From an uncultured Eubacteriales bacterium (GTDB lineage: Bacteria > Bacillota > Clostridia > Oscillospirales > Oscillospiraceae): DNA of 64,000 bases. Positions within the stretch are counted from its first letter, which is position 1. The number at the start of each line of letters is the position of its first letter. Shown here piece after piece: positions 33,835-42,869 of the stretch. A program made the translations under genes and the position numbers. The notes under the pieces were generated by a model. The model was given only the letters and a program-made list of their open reading frames with translations, had not been told where the DNA came from and made no database searches. The DNA lies in NCBI GenBank assembly GCA_900549475.1, contig UROF01000001.1, positions 1-64,000 of the forward strand, given 5' to 3'.

Positions 33835-35265
33835 TCAGGACAGGGTCAGTTCCTTGCGCTGTCCGTGGCCGCTGAAGATCTGCCAGGTTCCCGGTCCCAG
33901 GATGTCAGGCAATACCTTGCGCTCCTGCGCACAGAGGACGCTGTCAGTATCCACGCTGGTCATCAGATAGGGGGCATAGTGGTTATAGGCGGTCTGTTCC
34001 GGGGTCATCTCTTTAATATTGATGAAGATGTCGCCGGTAAAAGCCAGGTGATGCCGCCGCTCCACCAGCACCAATTCTCCCGGAAGATGCCCTCCCTGGC
34101 CCTCGTATACTTCAAAGTCCAGGTCACCGAAAGACCAGCTGCCGGTACGTTCAATGGGGTGGGCAGGCTTTTCAGCGGTGCCGCTGATGACGTGGAGCGT
34201 TTCAGGCCGGGGCGGGTGATAGGAAGTCAGGATCTTGCAGATGCGGATATAAGGAGCGTGGAGAGGGTTCTGCTCCCGGAAGCCTCCGCCCGCTTCCCGC
34301 TCCATCACCAGGGATTCCCGGCTTTTCCAGCTGAGGTACACAGCTGGAAACAGATCCAGCAGTCCGCAGTGATCCACATCGGCGTGGGTGACCAGAGCAG
34401 CCTTACGGCAGGTATCAAAATCGGGGATCAGGGAACGCAGCAGGGACAGAGTTTCCTGGCGGTAGCAGGCATAACCGGTGTCCACAAAAAGATACATTCC
34501 CTGGTGTCGTAGGATGCAGATATTACTGCCGCAGGGGGGCTCGATAAGAGTGATGTGGAGGTCATCCCCTAGGGGAAATTCCGTGATGCGGGGGTGGAAG
34601 GCGGTACCACGGTGGTCGGCAAGGGCCTCTGCAAAGCCGCGGATATAGTCAAACGTTTTGTGGAAGGGCTCGTTACGCTCGTCCAGCATCTGCATGATCA
34701 GATTGGAATTGATGATAAGATCCGTCCGGCTGGCCTCGCCCAGCCCCATCCGCTCTGCCAATTCACTGGCAAAAGAGATGTAAAAGATGCTGTTGTCCAG
34801 GATTTTTTCCGTTTTATCGTAGTCCAGGACGCGGACGGGGCACAACCGGGAAGCAGCATGCAGAAAATGAGAAAATTGCTGCGGCTTTTCCACGAAAAGC
34901 CCCATTTTGAACATCTGGAAGCCGCTGCCATTCTCCTGAGAGCTCAGGTAGGAGATATTGAAGTTGTACCGGGCGATCAGTTCCAGAACGCCGGATACGC
35001 TGCCGGGCACATCCCGCAGCTTGAACTCCACTAACAGTACGCTTTGTTTTCCGCTGCTCTGGAGATAGCCGATCTTCCGCAGTTCCTCTGTGGCCAGCTC
35101 CAGCCGATCCGGTTCGCCTTCGGCCTCGATGAACAGCGTATGGGTGTCGATGGCTTTATTATAGCTGGCACGGGTAATGTTCAGCCCCAGGGATGCCATG
35201 CAGCGGCTGGCCTTCAGGAAAGCTCCCACATGGTCCGGCATGGTGGTAACATAGGTTTTTTTCAT
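33835..35265 (-). CDS. Double-ACT / metallo-beta-lactamase-fold fusion protein
   Basis: 476 aa. Residues ~1-75 (TYVTTMPDHVGAFLKASRCM) and ~76-155 (LVEFKLRDVPGSVSGVLELI) are ACT domains; from ~215 on is a metallo-beta-lactamase fold (LFVDTGYACY, then THADVDHCGLLD, later TGDIF and FSGHGQ). The usual H-x-H-x-D-H metal motif reads H-A-D-V-D-H, so the second His is Asp. An amino-acid-sensing domain joined to a hydrolase suggests allosteric control, but the substrate is unknown. It follows the SpoIIM-like gene directly (stop and start five bases apart). Confidence 0.78.
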   Translation of the reverse strand: MKKTYVTTMPDHVGAFLKASRCMASLGLNITRASYNKAIDTHTLFIEAEGEPDRLELATEELRKIGYLQSSGKQSVLLVEFKLRDVPGSVSGVLELIARYNFNISYLSSQENGSGFQMFKMGLFVEKPQQFSHFLHAASRLCPVRVLDYDKTEKILDNSIFYISFASELAERMGLGEASRTDLIINSNLIMQMLDERNEPFHKTFDYIRGFAEALADHRGTAFHPRITEFPLGDDLHITLIEPPCGSNICILRHQGMYLFVDTGYACYRQETLSLLRSLIPDFDTCRKAALVTHADVDHCGLLDLFPAVYLSWKSRESLVMEREAGGGFREQNPLHAPYIRICKILTSYHPPRPETLHVISGTAEKPAHPIERTGSWSFGDLDFEVYEGQGGHLPGELVLVERRHHLAFTGDIFINIKEMTPEQTAYNHYAPYLMTSVDTDSVLCAQERKVLPDILGPGTWQIFSGHGQRKELTLS

Positions 35266-35269
35266 AGTA

Positions 35270-35896
35270 TCACCCCATAAAAAGGGACATGACCAACGGT
35301 GTCACATAGGCTTCGATAAAGGCAGCTGCCACAGTCATAGGCAGTACGATCAGAAGCATCACCCGCAGGAGATCACTGAGAAGCTCCACCATCGGCACCC
35401 GTTTGGGACTGCTGGTGACGAGACGGCTCATATTCCGGCACAGACACACACCGCAGGTGGCAGAAATGAGCAGGGCAGGGAGCTCAAAAATACCGTGGGG
35501 CAGGATACCGGCCAGATACAGCGCCATGGATAATCCGCTGTTGTGATACCAGGCGGCCAGAAGTCCGATAAGAAGGCCGTTGGAGATCAGGGAGAGGACA
35601 GGGAGATAGAGGAATGGAACGAAGCCGTAAAGGGCGGCCAGCAGCATAGCGGTCCAGTTGTTGGTGAGAAGGCCGAAGGGAGAGATATTTCCCTCATTGT
35701 CCATAATGCCGGCGTCCTCTACCATGGCTGCGAACTGTTCCAAAACTGTATCGATGGTTTCCGGGGAGAAAGAGCCGAGGACATATCCCAAAAGGATGGC
35801 CACTACCATGGCAAGGGTGCAGCCCAGAAGGATCTTCCGAAAATCCGTCTTCAGGAACTGGCCCAGCATCCCCATGTGTTCTTTCAATGCGCTCAT
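35270..35896 (-). CDS. SpoIIM-like integral membrane protein
   Basis: 208-aa polytopic protein with the stage II sporulation protein M domain: NNWTAMLLAALYGFVPF, then NGLLIGLLAAW and LPHGIFELPALLIS, about five hydrophobic segments. SpoIIM is part of the DMP engulfment machinery, but the wider domain family also occurs outside sporulation. ATG 35896 overlaps the gltX stop (ATGA), so the two are translationally coupled; upstream open sequence belongs to gltX. Confidence 0.8.
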   Translation of the reverse strand: MSALKEHMGMLGQFLKTDFRKILLGCTLAMVVAILLGYVLGSFSPETIDTVLEQFAAMVEDAGIMDNEGNISPFGLLTNNWTAMLLAALYGFVPFLYLPVLSLISNGLLIGLLAAWYHNSGLSMALYLAGILPHGIFELPALLISATCGVCLCRNMSRLVTSSPKRVPMVELLSDLLRVMLLIVLPMTVAAAFIEAYVTPLVMSLFMG

Positions 35897-37383
35897 GCCT
35901 TCAGCTTCTCCAGGCCAAGGTTCAGACGGCGCAGGCACTCCTCTCTGCCCAGAATGGCACAGATCTCCACCGCGCCGCCGGGGGTAACTGCCTGACCGGC
36001 GGCTGCAATGCGTACCGGCCACATCAGCGTGGCGTTCTTGACTTCCAGACGCTCTGCCAGGGCGATAAGGCCATCATGGATAGCATCGGTGTTCCATGAA
36101 GGCAGGGCCTCCAGCATGGGGATAGCGGCCTCCAGCATGGCGCGGGCTACCTCGTCGTTGGTTTTGGATTTTTTGTTGGTGAAAAGATCTTTATCGTATT
36201 CCGGCAGGGCCTCGAAGAAAGCGACCTTCTCCGGAATGTCCGTCAGGCGCTCGCACCGGGCCTGGAGCAGAGCAGCAATGGCGGCGGCGTCCAAAGCGGG
36301 ATTCTTTACCGCCTGACGGATATAGGGTTCCGCGGTAGCGGCAAAGGCCTCCGGCGTCATGGCCCGGAGATAGAGGGCGTTGAAGTGGGTCAGCTTTTCG
36401 ATGTCGAAGATGGCGGGGGACTTGGAGATACCGGTGATGTCGAACACCTCCGCCAGCTCCTGCAGAGAGAATACCTCCTGCTCTGCCTTGTCGCCCCGGG
36501 GACTCCAGCCCAGGAGAGCCACATAGTTCAAAATAGCCTCGGTCAGATAGCCCTGGGCTTTCAGATCCTCATAGGAGGGGTCGCCGTGGCGCTTGGACAT
36601 CTTGTTGTGGGCATCCCGCATGACAGGGGAGCAGTGAACGTAGGTAGGCACCTCCCAGCCAAAGGCCTGATAGAGCAGATCATATTTAGGAGCGCTGCTG
36701 AGATATTCGCTGCCCCGGACTACGTGGGTGATGCCCATAAGGTGGTCGTCGATAACATTGGCAAAGTTATAGGTGGGAAGGCCATCCCGCTTGATGAGGA
36801 CCTGGTCGTCCAGAGTGTCGTTGTCCACAGTGATATCGCCGAAGATGGCGTCGTGGAAGGTGGTGGTACCGGAGGCGGGGATCTTCTGCCGGATCACATA
36901 GGGCTCCCCGGCGGCTACACGGGCCTTGGCTACGTCGGGGTCCAGGTCGCGGCAGGGATCGGCGGCACGGTTGAAGTCGCCGCTGTTCTCCTCGCTCTCG
37001 GTTTTTTCGCAGAAGCAGTAGTACGCGTGGCCTTTCTCCACCAGAAGCTCTGCATAGCGGCCATAGGTGTCCCGGCGCTGGGACTGGATGTAGGGGGCCA
37101 CGGGGCCGCCTACATCGGGGCCTTCGTCGTGGGTAAGGCCGCACTCCGCCATGGTGCGGTAGATCACATCGGTAGCGCCCTCCACCAGGCGGCCCTGATC
37201 GGTATCCTCAATGCGCAGAATAAAGGTGCCGCCGGCATTGCGGGCGATAAGCCAGGTGTACAGGGCAGTGCGGAGATTGCCCACGTGCATATAGCCGGTG
37301 GGGGAGGGGGCAAAGCGGGTGCGGACCTTTCCGTGGGGGATCTTTGCCTCCATCTCCGCGAAATATGTCATATCAAGAGCCAT
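35893..37383 (-). CDS. gltX: Glutamyl-tRNA synthetase
   Basis: 496-aa class I aminoacyl-tRNA synthetase. HIGH-type motif in FAPSPTGYMHVGN, RIEDTDQGR in the active site, KMSKR as the KMSKS loop. The usual Zn-binding Cys cluster is represented only by the CFC segment. Start at ATG 37383, nine bases after GGAGG; the frame extends 24 codons higher without support. Heads a run with the SpoIIM-like and ACT-MBL genes. Confidence 0.95.
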   Translation of the reverse strand: MALDMTYFAEMEAKIPHGKVRTRFAPSPTGYMHVGNLRTALYTWLIARNAGGTFILRIEDTDQGRLVEGATDVIYRTMAECGLTHDEGPDVGGPVAPYIQSQRRDTYGRYAELLVEKGHAYYCFCEKTESEENSGDFNRAADPCRDLDPDVAKARVAAGEPYVIRQKIPASGTTTFHDAIFGDITVDNDTLDDQVLIKRDGLPTYNFANVIDDHLMGITHVVRGSEYLSSAPKYDLLYQAFGWEVPTYVHCSPVMRDAHNKMSKRHGDPSYEDLKAQGYLTEAILNYVALLGWSPRGDKAEQEVFSLQELAEVFDITGISKSPAIFDIEKLTHFNALYLRAMTPEAFAATAEPYIRQAVKNPALDAAAIAALLQARCERLTDIPEKVAFFEALPEYDKDLFTNKKSKTNDEVARAMLEAAIPMLEALPSWNTDAIHDGLIALAERLEVKNATLMWPVRIAAAGQAVTPGGAVEICAILGREECLRRLNLGLEKLKA

Positions 37384-37507
37384 ACAATATATCCTCCATG
37401 ATGTTGGTGTCATTTGTGTCGGCTTATTATACCAAAAGAGCAGTGGGGGGGTCAAGGGTGAGGAAACAAATCATAGTGCGGATTCGTCTAAATTCTCAGG
37501 ATTACGG

Positions 37508-37536
37508 TTGTCAATCACTCAGACATATGGTACAAT
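37508..37536 (+). promoter_or_regulatory. Sigma-A promoter of trpS-cell wall operon
   Basis: TTGTCA (37508-37513), 17 bp, TACAAT (37531-37536), 61 bp before the trpS start. No T-box fits in this gap. Confidence 0.6.
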
Positions 37537-37596
37537 GGGATGCTAATGAATACCAGCGCAAAAGCGATTACAATAGAGAAGGAGCAAGGTAACACT

Positions 37597-38595
37597 ATGG
37601 ATGAGAAAAAAGTCATGCTCTCCGGCATCCAGCCCAGCGGTGATCTGCACCTGGGCAACTATCTGGGGGCTATCCGCAACTGGGGCGCCCGGGCTGAGGA
37701 GTTCGACTGCTACTATTTTATGGCTGACATGCACACCATTACTGTGCGGCAGGAGCCTGCTGCCCTGCGTCGGCGGACCCTGGAGCAGCTGGCCCAGTAT
37801 ATTGCCTGCGGCCTGGACCCGGAGAAGAACACCCTCTTTATCCAGTCCCATGTCCATCAGCACGCGGAGCTGGGCTGGGTTCTCAACTGCTACACCATGT
37901 TCGGTGAACTCAGCCGGATGACCCAGTTCAAGGACAAGGCGGCCAAGCATGCGGAGAACATCAACGGCGGCCTCTTTACCTATCCTGCCCTGATGGCGGC
38001 GGATATTCTGCTCTATCAGCCGGACTATGTCCCTGTGGGCGACGATCAGAAGCAGCATGTAGAGCTGACCCGTGATGTGGCCCAGCGGTTCAACGGTATT
38101 TACGGCGATGTGTTCAAGGTCCCTGAGCCCTATATCCCCAAGACCGGTGCCCGGATCATGAGCCTCAACTCCCCTGATACCAAGATGAGCAAATCCATCC
38201 CCGAGGGCTGTGTGTTCCTCATGGAGAAGCCGGAGGATATCCAGCGCAAGTTCAAGCGGGCGATCACTGACAGCGATACAGAGAATTGTGTGCGCTACGA
38301 TCCTGCCAACAAACCTGGTGTAGCCAATCTCATGGCTATTTATTCCGCAGTGACCGGCAAGACCTACGACGAGATCCAGGCGGAGTTTGCCGGTCAGGGT
38401 TATGGCAAGTTCAAGCCTGCTGTGGGAGATGCTGTAGTGGAGGCACTGCGGCCCATCCGTGAAGAGGCGACCCGGATCATGGCGGACAAGGCCTATCTGG
38501 AGAGTGTTTACCGTGCCGGTGCGGAAAAAGCGTCCTATGTGGCAGAAAAGACCCTCCGCAAGGTCTACAAAAAAATCGGTTTTGTAGCGAGATAA
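37597..38595 (+). CDS. trpS: Tryptophanyl-tRNA synthetase
   Basis: 332-aa class I synthetase: SGIQPSGDLHLGNYLGA (HIGH motif), the KMSKS loop written DTKMSKSIP, and ALMAADILLYQPDYVPVGDDQKQH for tryptophan recognition. Start at ATG 37597 with AAGGAG upstream; the open frame extends 19 codons higher into the leader. Followed closely by tagO-like and epimerase genes, so probably cotranscribed. Confidence 0.95.
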   Translation: MDEKKVMLSGIQPSGDLHLGNYLGAIRNWGARAEEFDCYYFMADMHTITVRQEPAALRRRTLEQLAQYIACGLDPEKNTLFIQSHVHQHAELGWVLNCYTMFGELSRMTQFKDKAAKHAENINGGLFTYPALMAADILLYQPDYVPVGDDQKQHVELTRDVAQRFNGIYGDVFKVPEPYIPKTGARIMSLNSPDTKMSKSIPEGCVFLMEKPEDIQRKFKRAITDSDTENCVRYDPANKPGVANLMAIYSAVTGKTYDEIQAEFAGQGYGKFKPAVGDAVVEALRPIREEATRIMADKAYLESVYRAGAEKASYVAEKTLRKVYKKIGFVAR

Positions 38596-38613
38596 CAGGG
38601 AGGCGTAAGGAAA

Positions 38614-39741
38614 ATGATATTTGAGCGTGAGGACATCCTGCCGGTTATTCTGGCACTGGGTGTGTCTATGCTGATCAGCTTTATCGCCACGCCCCTGGTC
38701 AAAAAGCTGGCCTATAAGATCGGAGCGGTGGACGTTCCCAAGGATAACCGCAGAATGCATGACCACCCCATTCCCCGTATGGGTGGCTTGGCGATTTTTA
38801 TTGGGTGCGTAGTAAGTATCCTTCTTTTTGCAGACGTTGACCGGTCCCTGCGGGGAATTTTGATCGGCGCATGCATTATTGTAGCTGTTGGTGTGGTGGA
38901 TGACGCCCATCCTCTGGGGGCTGGGGTCAAGTTCATTCTCCAGATCGTTGCCGCTCTGATCGCCGTATGGCATGGCGTTGTGATTCAGACCATCGCCAAT
39001 CCCTTCTTTTTCGGGGATAACCCTTACTGGAACTTCGGTATCTGGGCGGTGCCCATTACGGTGATCTGGATCGTTGCTGTGACAAACAGCGTGAACCTGA
39101 TCGACGGCCTGGATGGACTGGCGGACGGCGTGTCCACCATCGGGGCTCTCACTATGCTGATCATCGCCCTGATGATGGGCGATCTGGAGATCGCTGTCAT
39201 TACTGCGGCTCTGGTGGGTGCCTGCGTAGGCTTTATTCCCTATAACCGCAATCCGGCCAAGATCTTTATGGGAGATACCGGTTCCACCTTCCTGGGCTTC
39301 ATGCTGGCCACCGTGTCGGTGATCGGCCTGTTCAAGCTCTATGCTGTGATCTCCTTTATCGTTCCCTTTATCATTCTGGGCTTCCCCATCTTTGATACGG
39401 TTTCTGCGTTTACCCGCCGTATCCTGAAGGGGCAGAATCCTATGAAGGCCGACCGCAGTCATACACACCACAAGCTCATTGATATGGGCATGAACCAGAA
39501 GCAGGCGGTTGCTACCTTATATATGGTGGCCGGCGTATTGGGACTTTGTGCGGTGATGATCGTCACTACCGGCTATGTCAAGGTGATTTTGTCGGTAGCT
39601 GCCCTGATTGGTGTGGCTATCACAGTGGCCCGGATCGCCCGTTATCCCCATGACCACCATGAAAAGAAAACGGAGTGCGCTGAAAAGGATAAGAAGCCTG
39701 CGGAAAACGCGGATGCTGCACAAGACCACAAGGAGGCTTGA
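38614..39741 (+). CDS. tagO: Undecaprenyl-phosphate GlcNAc-1-phosphate transferase (TagO/WecA)
   Basis: 375-aa polytopic glycosyl-1-phosphate transferase, MraY/WecA family: MHDHPIPRMGG, GVVDDAH, NLIDGLDGLADG, GDTGSTFLGF and the recognition loop DRSHTHHKL. It starts wall teichoic acid or other envelope polysaccharides by loading GlcNAc-P onto undecaprenyl phosphate in the membrane. The charged C-terminal tail (K/E/A rich, ~30 residues) is cytoplasmic. Next to the UDP-GlcNAc 2-epimerase, as in many Firmicutes. Confidence 0.92.
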   Translation: MIFEREDILPVILALGVSMLISFIATPLVKKLAYKIGAVDVPKDNRRMHDHPIPRMGGLAIFIGCVVSILLFADVDRSLRGILIGACIIVAVGVVDDAHPLGAGVKFILQIVAALIAVWHGVVIQTIANPFFFGDNPYWNFGIWAVPITVIWIVAVTNSVNLIDGLDGLADGVSTIGALTMLIIALMMGDLEIAVITAALVGACVGFIPYNRNPAKIFMGDTGSTFLGFMLATVSVIGLFKLYAVISFIVPFIILGFPIFDTVSAFTRRILKGQNPMKADRSHTHHKLIDMGMNQKQAVATLYMVAGVLGLCAVMIVTTGYVKVILSVAALIGVAITVARIARYPHDHHEKKTECAEKDKKPAENADAAQDHKEA

Positions 39742-39747
39742 GATACC

Positions 39748-40893
39748 ATGGAAAACCTGCGTATTATGAGCGTCTTCGGCACCAGACCGGAAGCTATTAA
39801 GATGGCACCTCTGGTAAAGGAGCTGGCTTCCCGGGCCGGCGTCACTTCCATCTGCTGTGTGACGGCCCAGCACCGGGAGATGCTGGACAGCGTGCTGGAG
39901 GTCTTTGACTTGAAGCCGGACTGGGATCTGGATATTATGACGCCCCGACAGACCCTCAGTACCATTACCAGCAAGTGCCTTCTTGGCATGGACGAGGCCA
40001 TCGATACCCTGAAGCCGGATATGATCCTGGTTCATGGCGATACCTCCACCACCTTTGCCGGAGCCCTGTCCGCCTTTTATCACAAGGTACCTGTCGGCCA
40101 TGTGGAGGCGGGACTGCGGACGTATGATAAGTATTCTCCCTTCCCCGAGGAGATGAACCGCAAGCTGGTCACGGCCATTGCCGACCTCTATTTCTGCCCC
40201 ACTGAGAACAACCGCCGCAATCTGGAGCGGGAAGGGGTATCCGGAGAGGTGTTCGTTACCGGAAACACGGTGATAGACGCCCTGAAAACAACAGTCCGCA
40301 AGGACTATCACTTTACAACGGAAATTCTCAATCAGCTGCCTTACGACAGTAAAAAGATCCTTCTTGTCACCTGCCACCGCCGTGAAAACTACGGCCAGCC
40401 TATGGAGGACATTATGTCTGCGCTGGCGGAGATCGCCAGGACCCATGAGGATGTGGAGCTGGTCTACCCGGTCCACCTCAGTCCTGTTGTGCAGGAGTGT
40501 GCCCACCGTCATCTGGATGGGATCAGCAATGTCCATCTGATTGCGCCGCTGGCTGCCGACGAGATGCACAACCTGATGGCTCGCAGCTACCTGGTGCTGA
40601 CCGACTCCGGCGGACTTCAGGAGGAGGCTCCGGCGCTCGGCAAGCCTGTGCTGGTACTGCGCCGGGAAACGGAGCGGCCTGAGGCTGTGACCGCGGGGAC
40701 TGTGAAGCTGGCCGGTATAGCCAGGGAGGATATCCTGTCCATGGCCCATAGCCTGATCACCGATCCTGCGGCCTACGCCGCTATGGCTCACGCGGTCAAT
40801 CCCTACGGCGATGGAGAGGCTTGCCGCCGGATCGCTGACGCAATTCTGTGGCATTTTGGCCGGGGCAGCAGACCGGAGGATTTTCAGGCGTAA
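39748..40893 (+). CDS. wecB: UDP-N-acetylglucosamine 2-epimerase (non-hydrolysing)
   Basis: 381-aa WecB/MnaA-type enzyme: FGTRPEAIKMAPL, VHGDTSTTFAGAL, HVEAGLRT, CHRRENYG, and SDSGGLQEEAP-type motif (TDSGGLQEEA). It makes UDP-ManNAc for teichoic acid linkage units or related polysaccharides. Six bases after the tagO-like stop, so the two act in one pathway. Confidence 0.95.
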   Translation: MENLRIMSVFGTRPEAIKMAPLVKELASRAGVTSICCVTAQHREMLDSVLEVFDLKPDWDLDIMTPRQTLSTITSKCLLGMDEAIDTLKPDMILVHGDTSTTFAGALSAFYHKVPVGHVEAGLRTYDKYSPFPEEMNRKLVTAIADLYFCPTENNRRNLEREGVSGEVFVTGNTVIDALKTTVRKDYHFTTEILNQLPYDSKKILLVTCHRRENYGQPMEDIMSALAEIARTHEDVELVYPVHLSPVVQECAHRHLDGISNVHLIAPLAADEMHNLMARSYLVLTDSGGLQEEAPALGKPVLVLRRETERPEAVTAGTVKLAGIAREDILSMAHSLITDPAAYAAMAHAVNPYGDGEACRRIADAILWHFGRGSRPEDFQA

Positions 40894-40918
40894 TCTGGCT
40901 GGAAGGAGGCAGGATGAT

Positions 40919-41665
40919 ATGAAGAAACCGAAAACGGCTTATGTCGTTACTGGCGTGAGCATCCTGCTGATTCTGGTTGTCCTGATATTGGCACAGGGCG
41001 GTTTGCGCCATTCCGGCAATATCGTTCTGCCTATGGAGCAGGCGGATACAGAAGGATCGGGAAGCGGAAGCGGAAGTGAAGAATTGGGTGTGGTCCAGAT
41101 CACCCCGGATACGGTCCAGCCCGCGATCAATACACTTTCCAGACCGGCCACTTACAGCCGGACCCAAACGGTAGAGACCTTCTGGAGCGGCGGCAGCGGG
41201 AAATCGGTGTCTCTTGTGTCGGTAAGCGCCGGTCGGACCCGTGTAGATACCCAGCTGCCGGATGGCAGTACACGTCATATGCTGGTGATTGGCAGCAGTG
41301 CCGCAGTGTGGTACGATGATGAGACGGAATGGACCGTTCTGACGGCGGAGCAATTCAACGCCGATGTGGCCCAGCGTATGCTGACCTATGAGACGGTCCG
41401 TGATCTGCCGGTATCGGATATTGCACAGGCCAATTATCAGGAGCTGGATGGCGTCAGCTGTATTTATGTATCCACTCGGGAAGATGAGGACGGGTACGCC
41501 AGCAGCTATTGGGTCAATGTGAATAACGGCCTTTTGAAGCAGGCGGAGCGCTACTGTGACGGCGAGCTCATTTATCGTTTTACTGCTGAGGACACCAATC
41601 TGGAAGCGCCGGAGGAGGATATGTTCCTGCTGCCTGATGGCACGGTATGGGATGTGTCCGCCTGA
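40919..41665 (+). CDS. Membrane-anchored extracytoplasmic protein, function unknown
   Basis: 248 aa: a short basic N-terminus, one transmembrane helix (VVTGVSILLILVVLILA), a Gly/Ser/Glu linker, then a soluble outer domain rich in beta-type segments (WYDDETEWTVLT, SYWVNVNNGLLKQAERY). The domain recalls LolA-like/outer-membrane-lipoprotein-sorting folds but I cannot name it. Start ATG 40919 has AGGAGG upstream. Last gene of the trpS-tagO-wecB run before a strong terminator. Confidence 0.7.
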   Translation: MKKPKTAYVVTGVSILLILVVLILAQGGLRHSGNIVLPMEQADTEGSGSGSGSEELGVVQITPDTVQPAINTLSRPATYSRTQTVETFWSGGSGKSVSLVSVSAGRTRVDTQLPDGSTRHMLVIGSSAAVWYDDETEWTVLTAEQFNADVAQRMLTYETVRDLPVSDIAQANYQELDGVSCIYVSTREDEDGYASSYWVNVNNGLLKQAERYCDGELIYRFTAEDTNLEAPEEDMFLLPDGTVWDVSA

Positions 41666-41685
41666 TGTCTCTTTTTACAGATTAA

Positions 41686-41729
41686 AATACCGGGTTTTCC
41701 GCCCATATGCCGGCGGAAAACCCGGTATT
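41686..41729. terminator. Bidirectional terminator
   Basis: 18-bp perfect stem, 41686-41703 with 41712-41729, with a TAAAA on the left and TTCTGT on the right, between convergent genes. Confidence 0.8.
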
Positions 41730-41767
41730 CTGTATGTAGGAAAATACGGCAGGGAAGTGCTTCTCCG

Positions 41768-42031
41768 CTATAAGATAAGCAGCAGGCCTAGAGCGATCAG
41801 GAGTTCTTCATCCTCGCTGTCCCTGAACAAAAGGAACAGGATGGCCAGCAGCAGAAGGTCTCCGGTGTCGAGATCATCCAGCTTCAATTTTCCCATAAGC
41901 TGGGAAAGTAGTCCGGCTACCCCGCTGCCGGGCCGTTCATGCGGCGGACCGTGTGAGAAAGCGGTTTCGCTTTCACCCGCCGGGACGCGCTGATATACGC
42001 CGGCGTCGTTGCGCACATATCGGTTATACAT
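41768..42031 (-). CDS. Small protein with hydrophobic, Leu-rich C-terminus
   Basis: 87 aa; the second half is LDTGDLLLLAILFLLF, then RDSEDEE and LLIALGLLLIL: two hydrophobic stretches separated by an acidic patch. Not recognised. Short Leu-rich proteins of this form are common in spore-forming Firmicutes. It overlaps the preceding gene by eight bases, the last of a three-gene operon. Confidence 0.65.
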   Translation of the reverse strand: MYNRYVRNDAGVYQRVPAGESETAFSHGPPHERPGSGVAGLLSQLMGKLKLDDLDTGDLLLLAILFLLFRDSEDEELLIALGLLLIL

Positions 42032-42437
42032 TGAATTCCCCCATAGATGACAGGAACTTTTTTCCCAGATGGAGGAGCCTTGCGGCTTTTATAGCCCGCT
42101 CCACCTTTTCCTGTCGCTCCGGCTTGAGAAAGGGACGCAGGGAATTGAGCAGCTGGAGCCGGCGGTCCTGTTCTCCGCCTCCCTTTAATTCTCCGATCAG
42201 CGGCAGAAGCCGCTGGATCATTTGGGGGTCGATCTGCCCAAGCAAGTCGTTGATCCCGGCAAAAGGGTTGTTTTCTGACGATTGATCCCTTTCACTGCTG
42301 GTTTCCTCGTGGCTTTCGTCGGACGAATGATCGTCAGACTGGCCATCCAGGTTCAGGGATTGCGCCAGGTTCATCACCTGGGCCATGGCGTCAGGATTGG
42401 ACAGGATGGCATTCAGTTTTTCCTCGAAATCGCTCAA
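42024..42437 (-). CDS. Hypothetical protein with helical NPxAM repeats
   Basis: 137 aa, starting with TTG 42437 (AGGAGGG nine bases upstream; no ATG available in that position). An N-terminal helix ILSNPDAMAQVMNLAQSL, a Ser/Asp/Glu-rich linker (~30-60), then a basic helical C-terminus (LLNSLRPFLKPERQEKVERAI). Function unknown. The arrangement is reminiscent of STI1-like helical modules, but that is only a resemblance. Confidence 0.65.
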   Translation of the reverse strand: MSDFEEKLNAILSNPDAMAQVMNLAQSLNLDGQSDDHSSDESHEETSSERDQSSENNPFAGINDLLGQIDPQMIQRLLPLIGELKGGGEQDRRLQLLNSLRPFLKPERQEKVERAIKAARLLHLGKKFLSSMGEFNV

Positions 42438-42472
42438 AATGCCGTTCCCTCCTTCATCCTGTTATCGTCCGG

Positions 42473-42733
42473 TTATTTTCCGCCCATAGTTTTATCCAGT
42501 CTTTGGAGCAGCTCCGCTCCGCCGGGCGTTTCTGTTATGGACCGGATCACCTGCCGCAGCTGCTCCGTGTCACCTCGGGCTGCGTTTTGCGCCGCCTGCT
42601 GTAAAGAGGCGGCATCCTTGCTCTGGGAAAGCATCTTTGCCAGCGCTTTGGCGTCCGGCGACTTCGCCAGAGCGGCAATGGCCTTCTTATCGTTGAGAAG
42701 CTGCTGGAGCTTAGAAGATTCGTTCTGCTTCAT
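42473..42733 (-). CDS. Small helical hypothetical protein
   Basis: 86 aa, Ala/Gln/Lys-rich and predicted all-helical; no membrane segment, no Cys. Start ATG 42733 after GGGAGG; the longer frame overlaps the nth terminator. First of three small genes (42733 down to 41768) read as one unit; none is recognised. Its AIAALAKSPDAKALAKML stretch resembles the NPDAM helix of the next gene, hinting that the two are related. Confidence 0.65.
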   Translation of the reverse strand: MKQNESSKLQQLLNDKKAIAALAKSPDAKALAKMLSQSKDAASLQQAAQNAARGDTEQLRQVIRSITETPGGAELLQRLDKTMGGK

Positions 42734-42781
42734 GGAGGGACCTCCCTTTCTTTGTCTTTCCAGTATATGTCCGGAAGATGA

Positions 42782-42817
42782 AAAATGTGCCCCCTCCTGA
42801 AGAAAAGGAGAGGGCAC
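42782..42817 (-). terminator. Terminator of nth
   Basis: Minus strand GTGCCCTCTCCT with AGGAGGGGGCAC, then ATTTTTCAT (42782-42817). Confidence 0.7.
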
Positions 42818-42869
42818 AAGACAAAAGAATTCCCTGTCATGGTAAAAGCGGATGGACAGGCATACGCTT

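Noticed and set aside
37384..37596. T-box upstream of gltX or trpS
   Set aside because: The gap is too short and lacks the T-box core; only a sigma-A promoter is seen.
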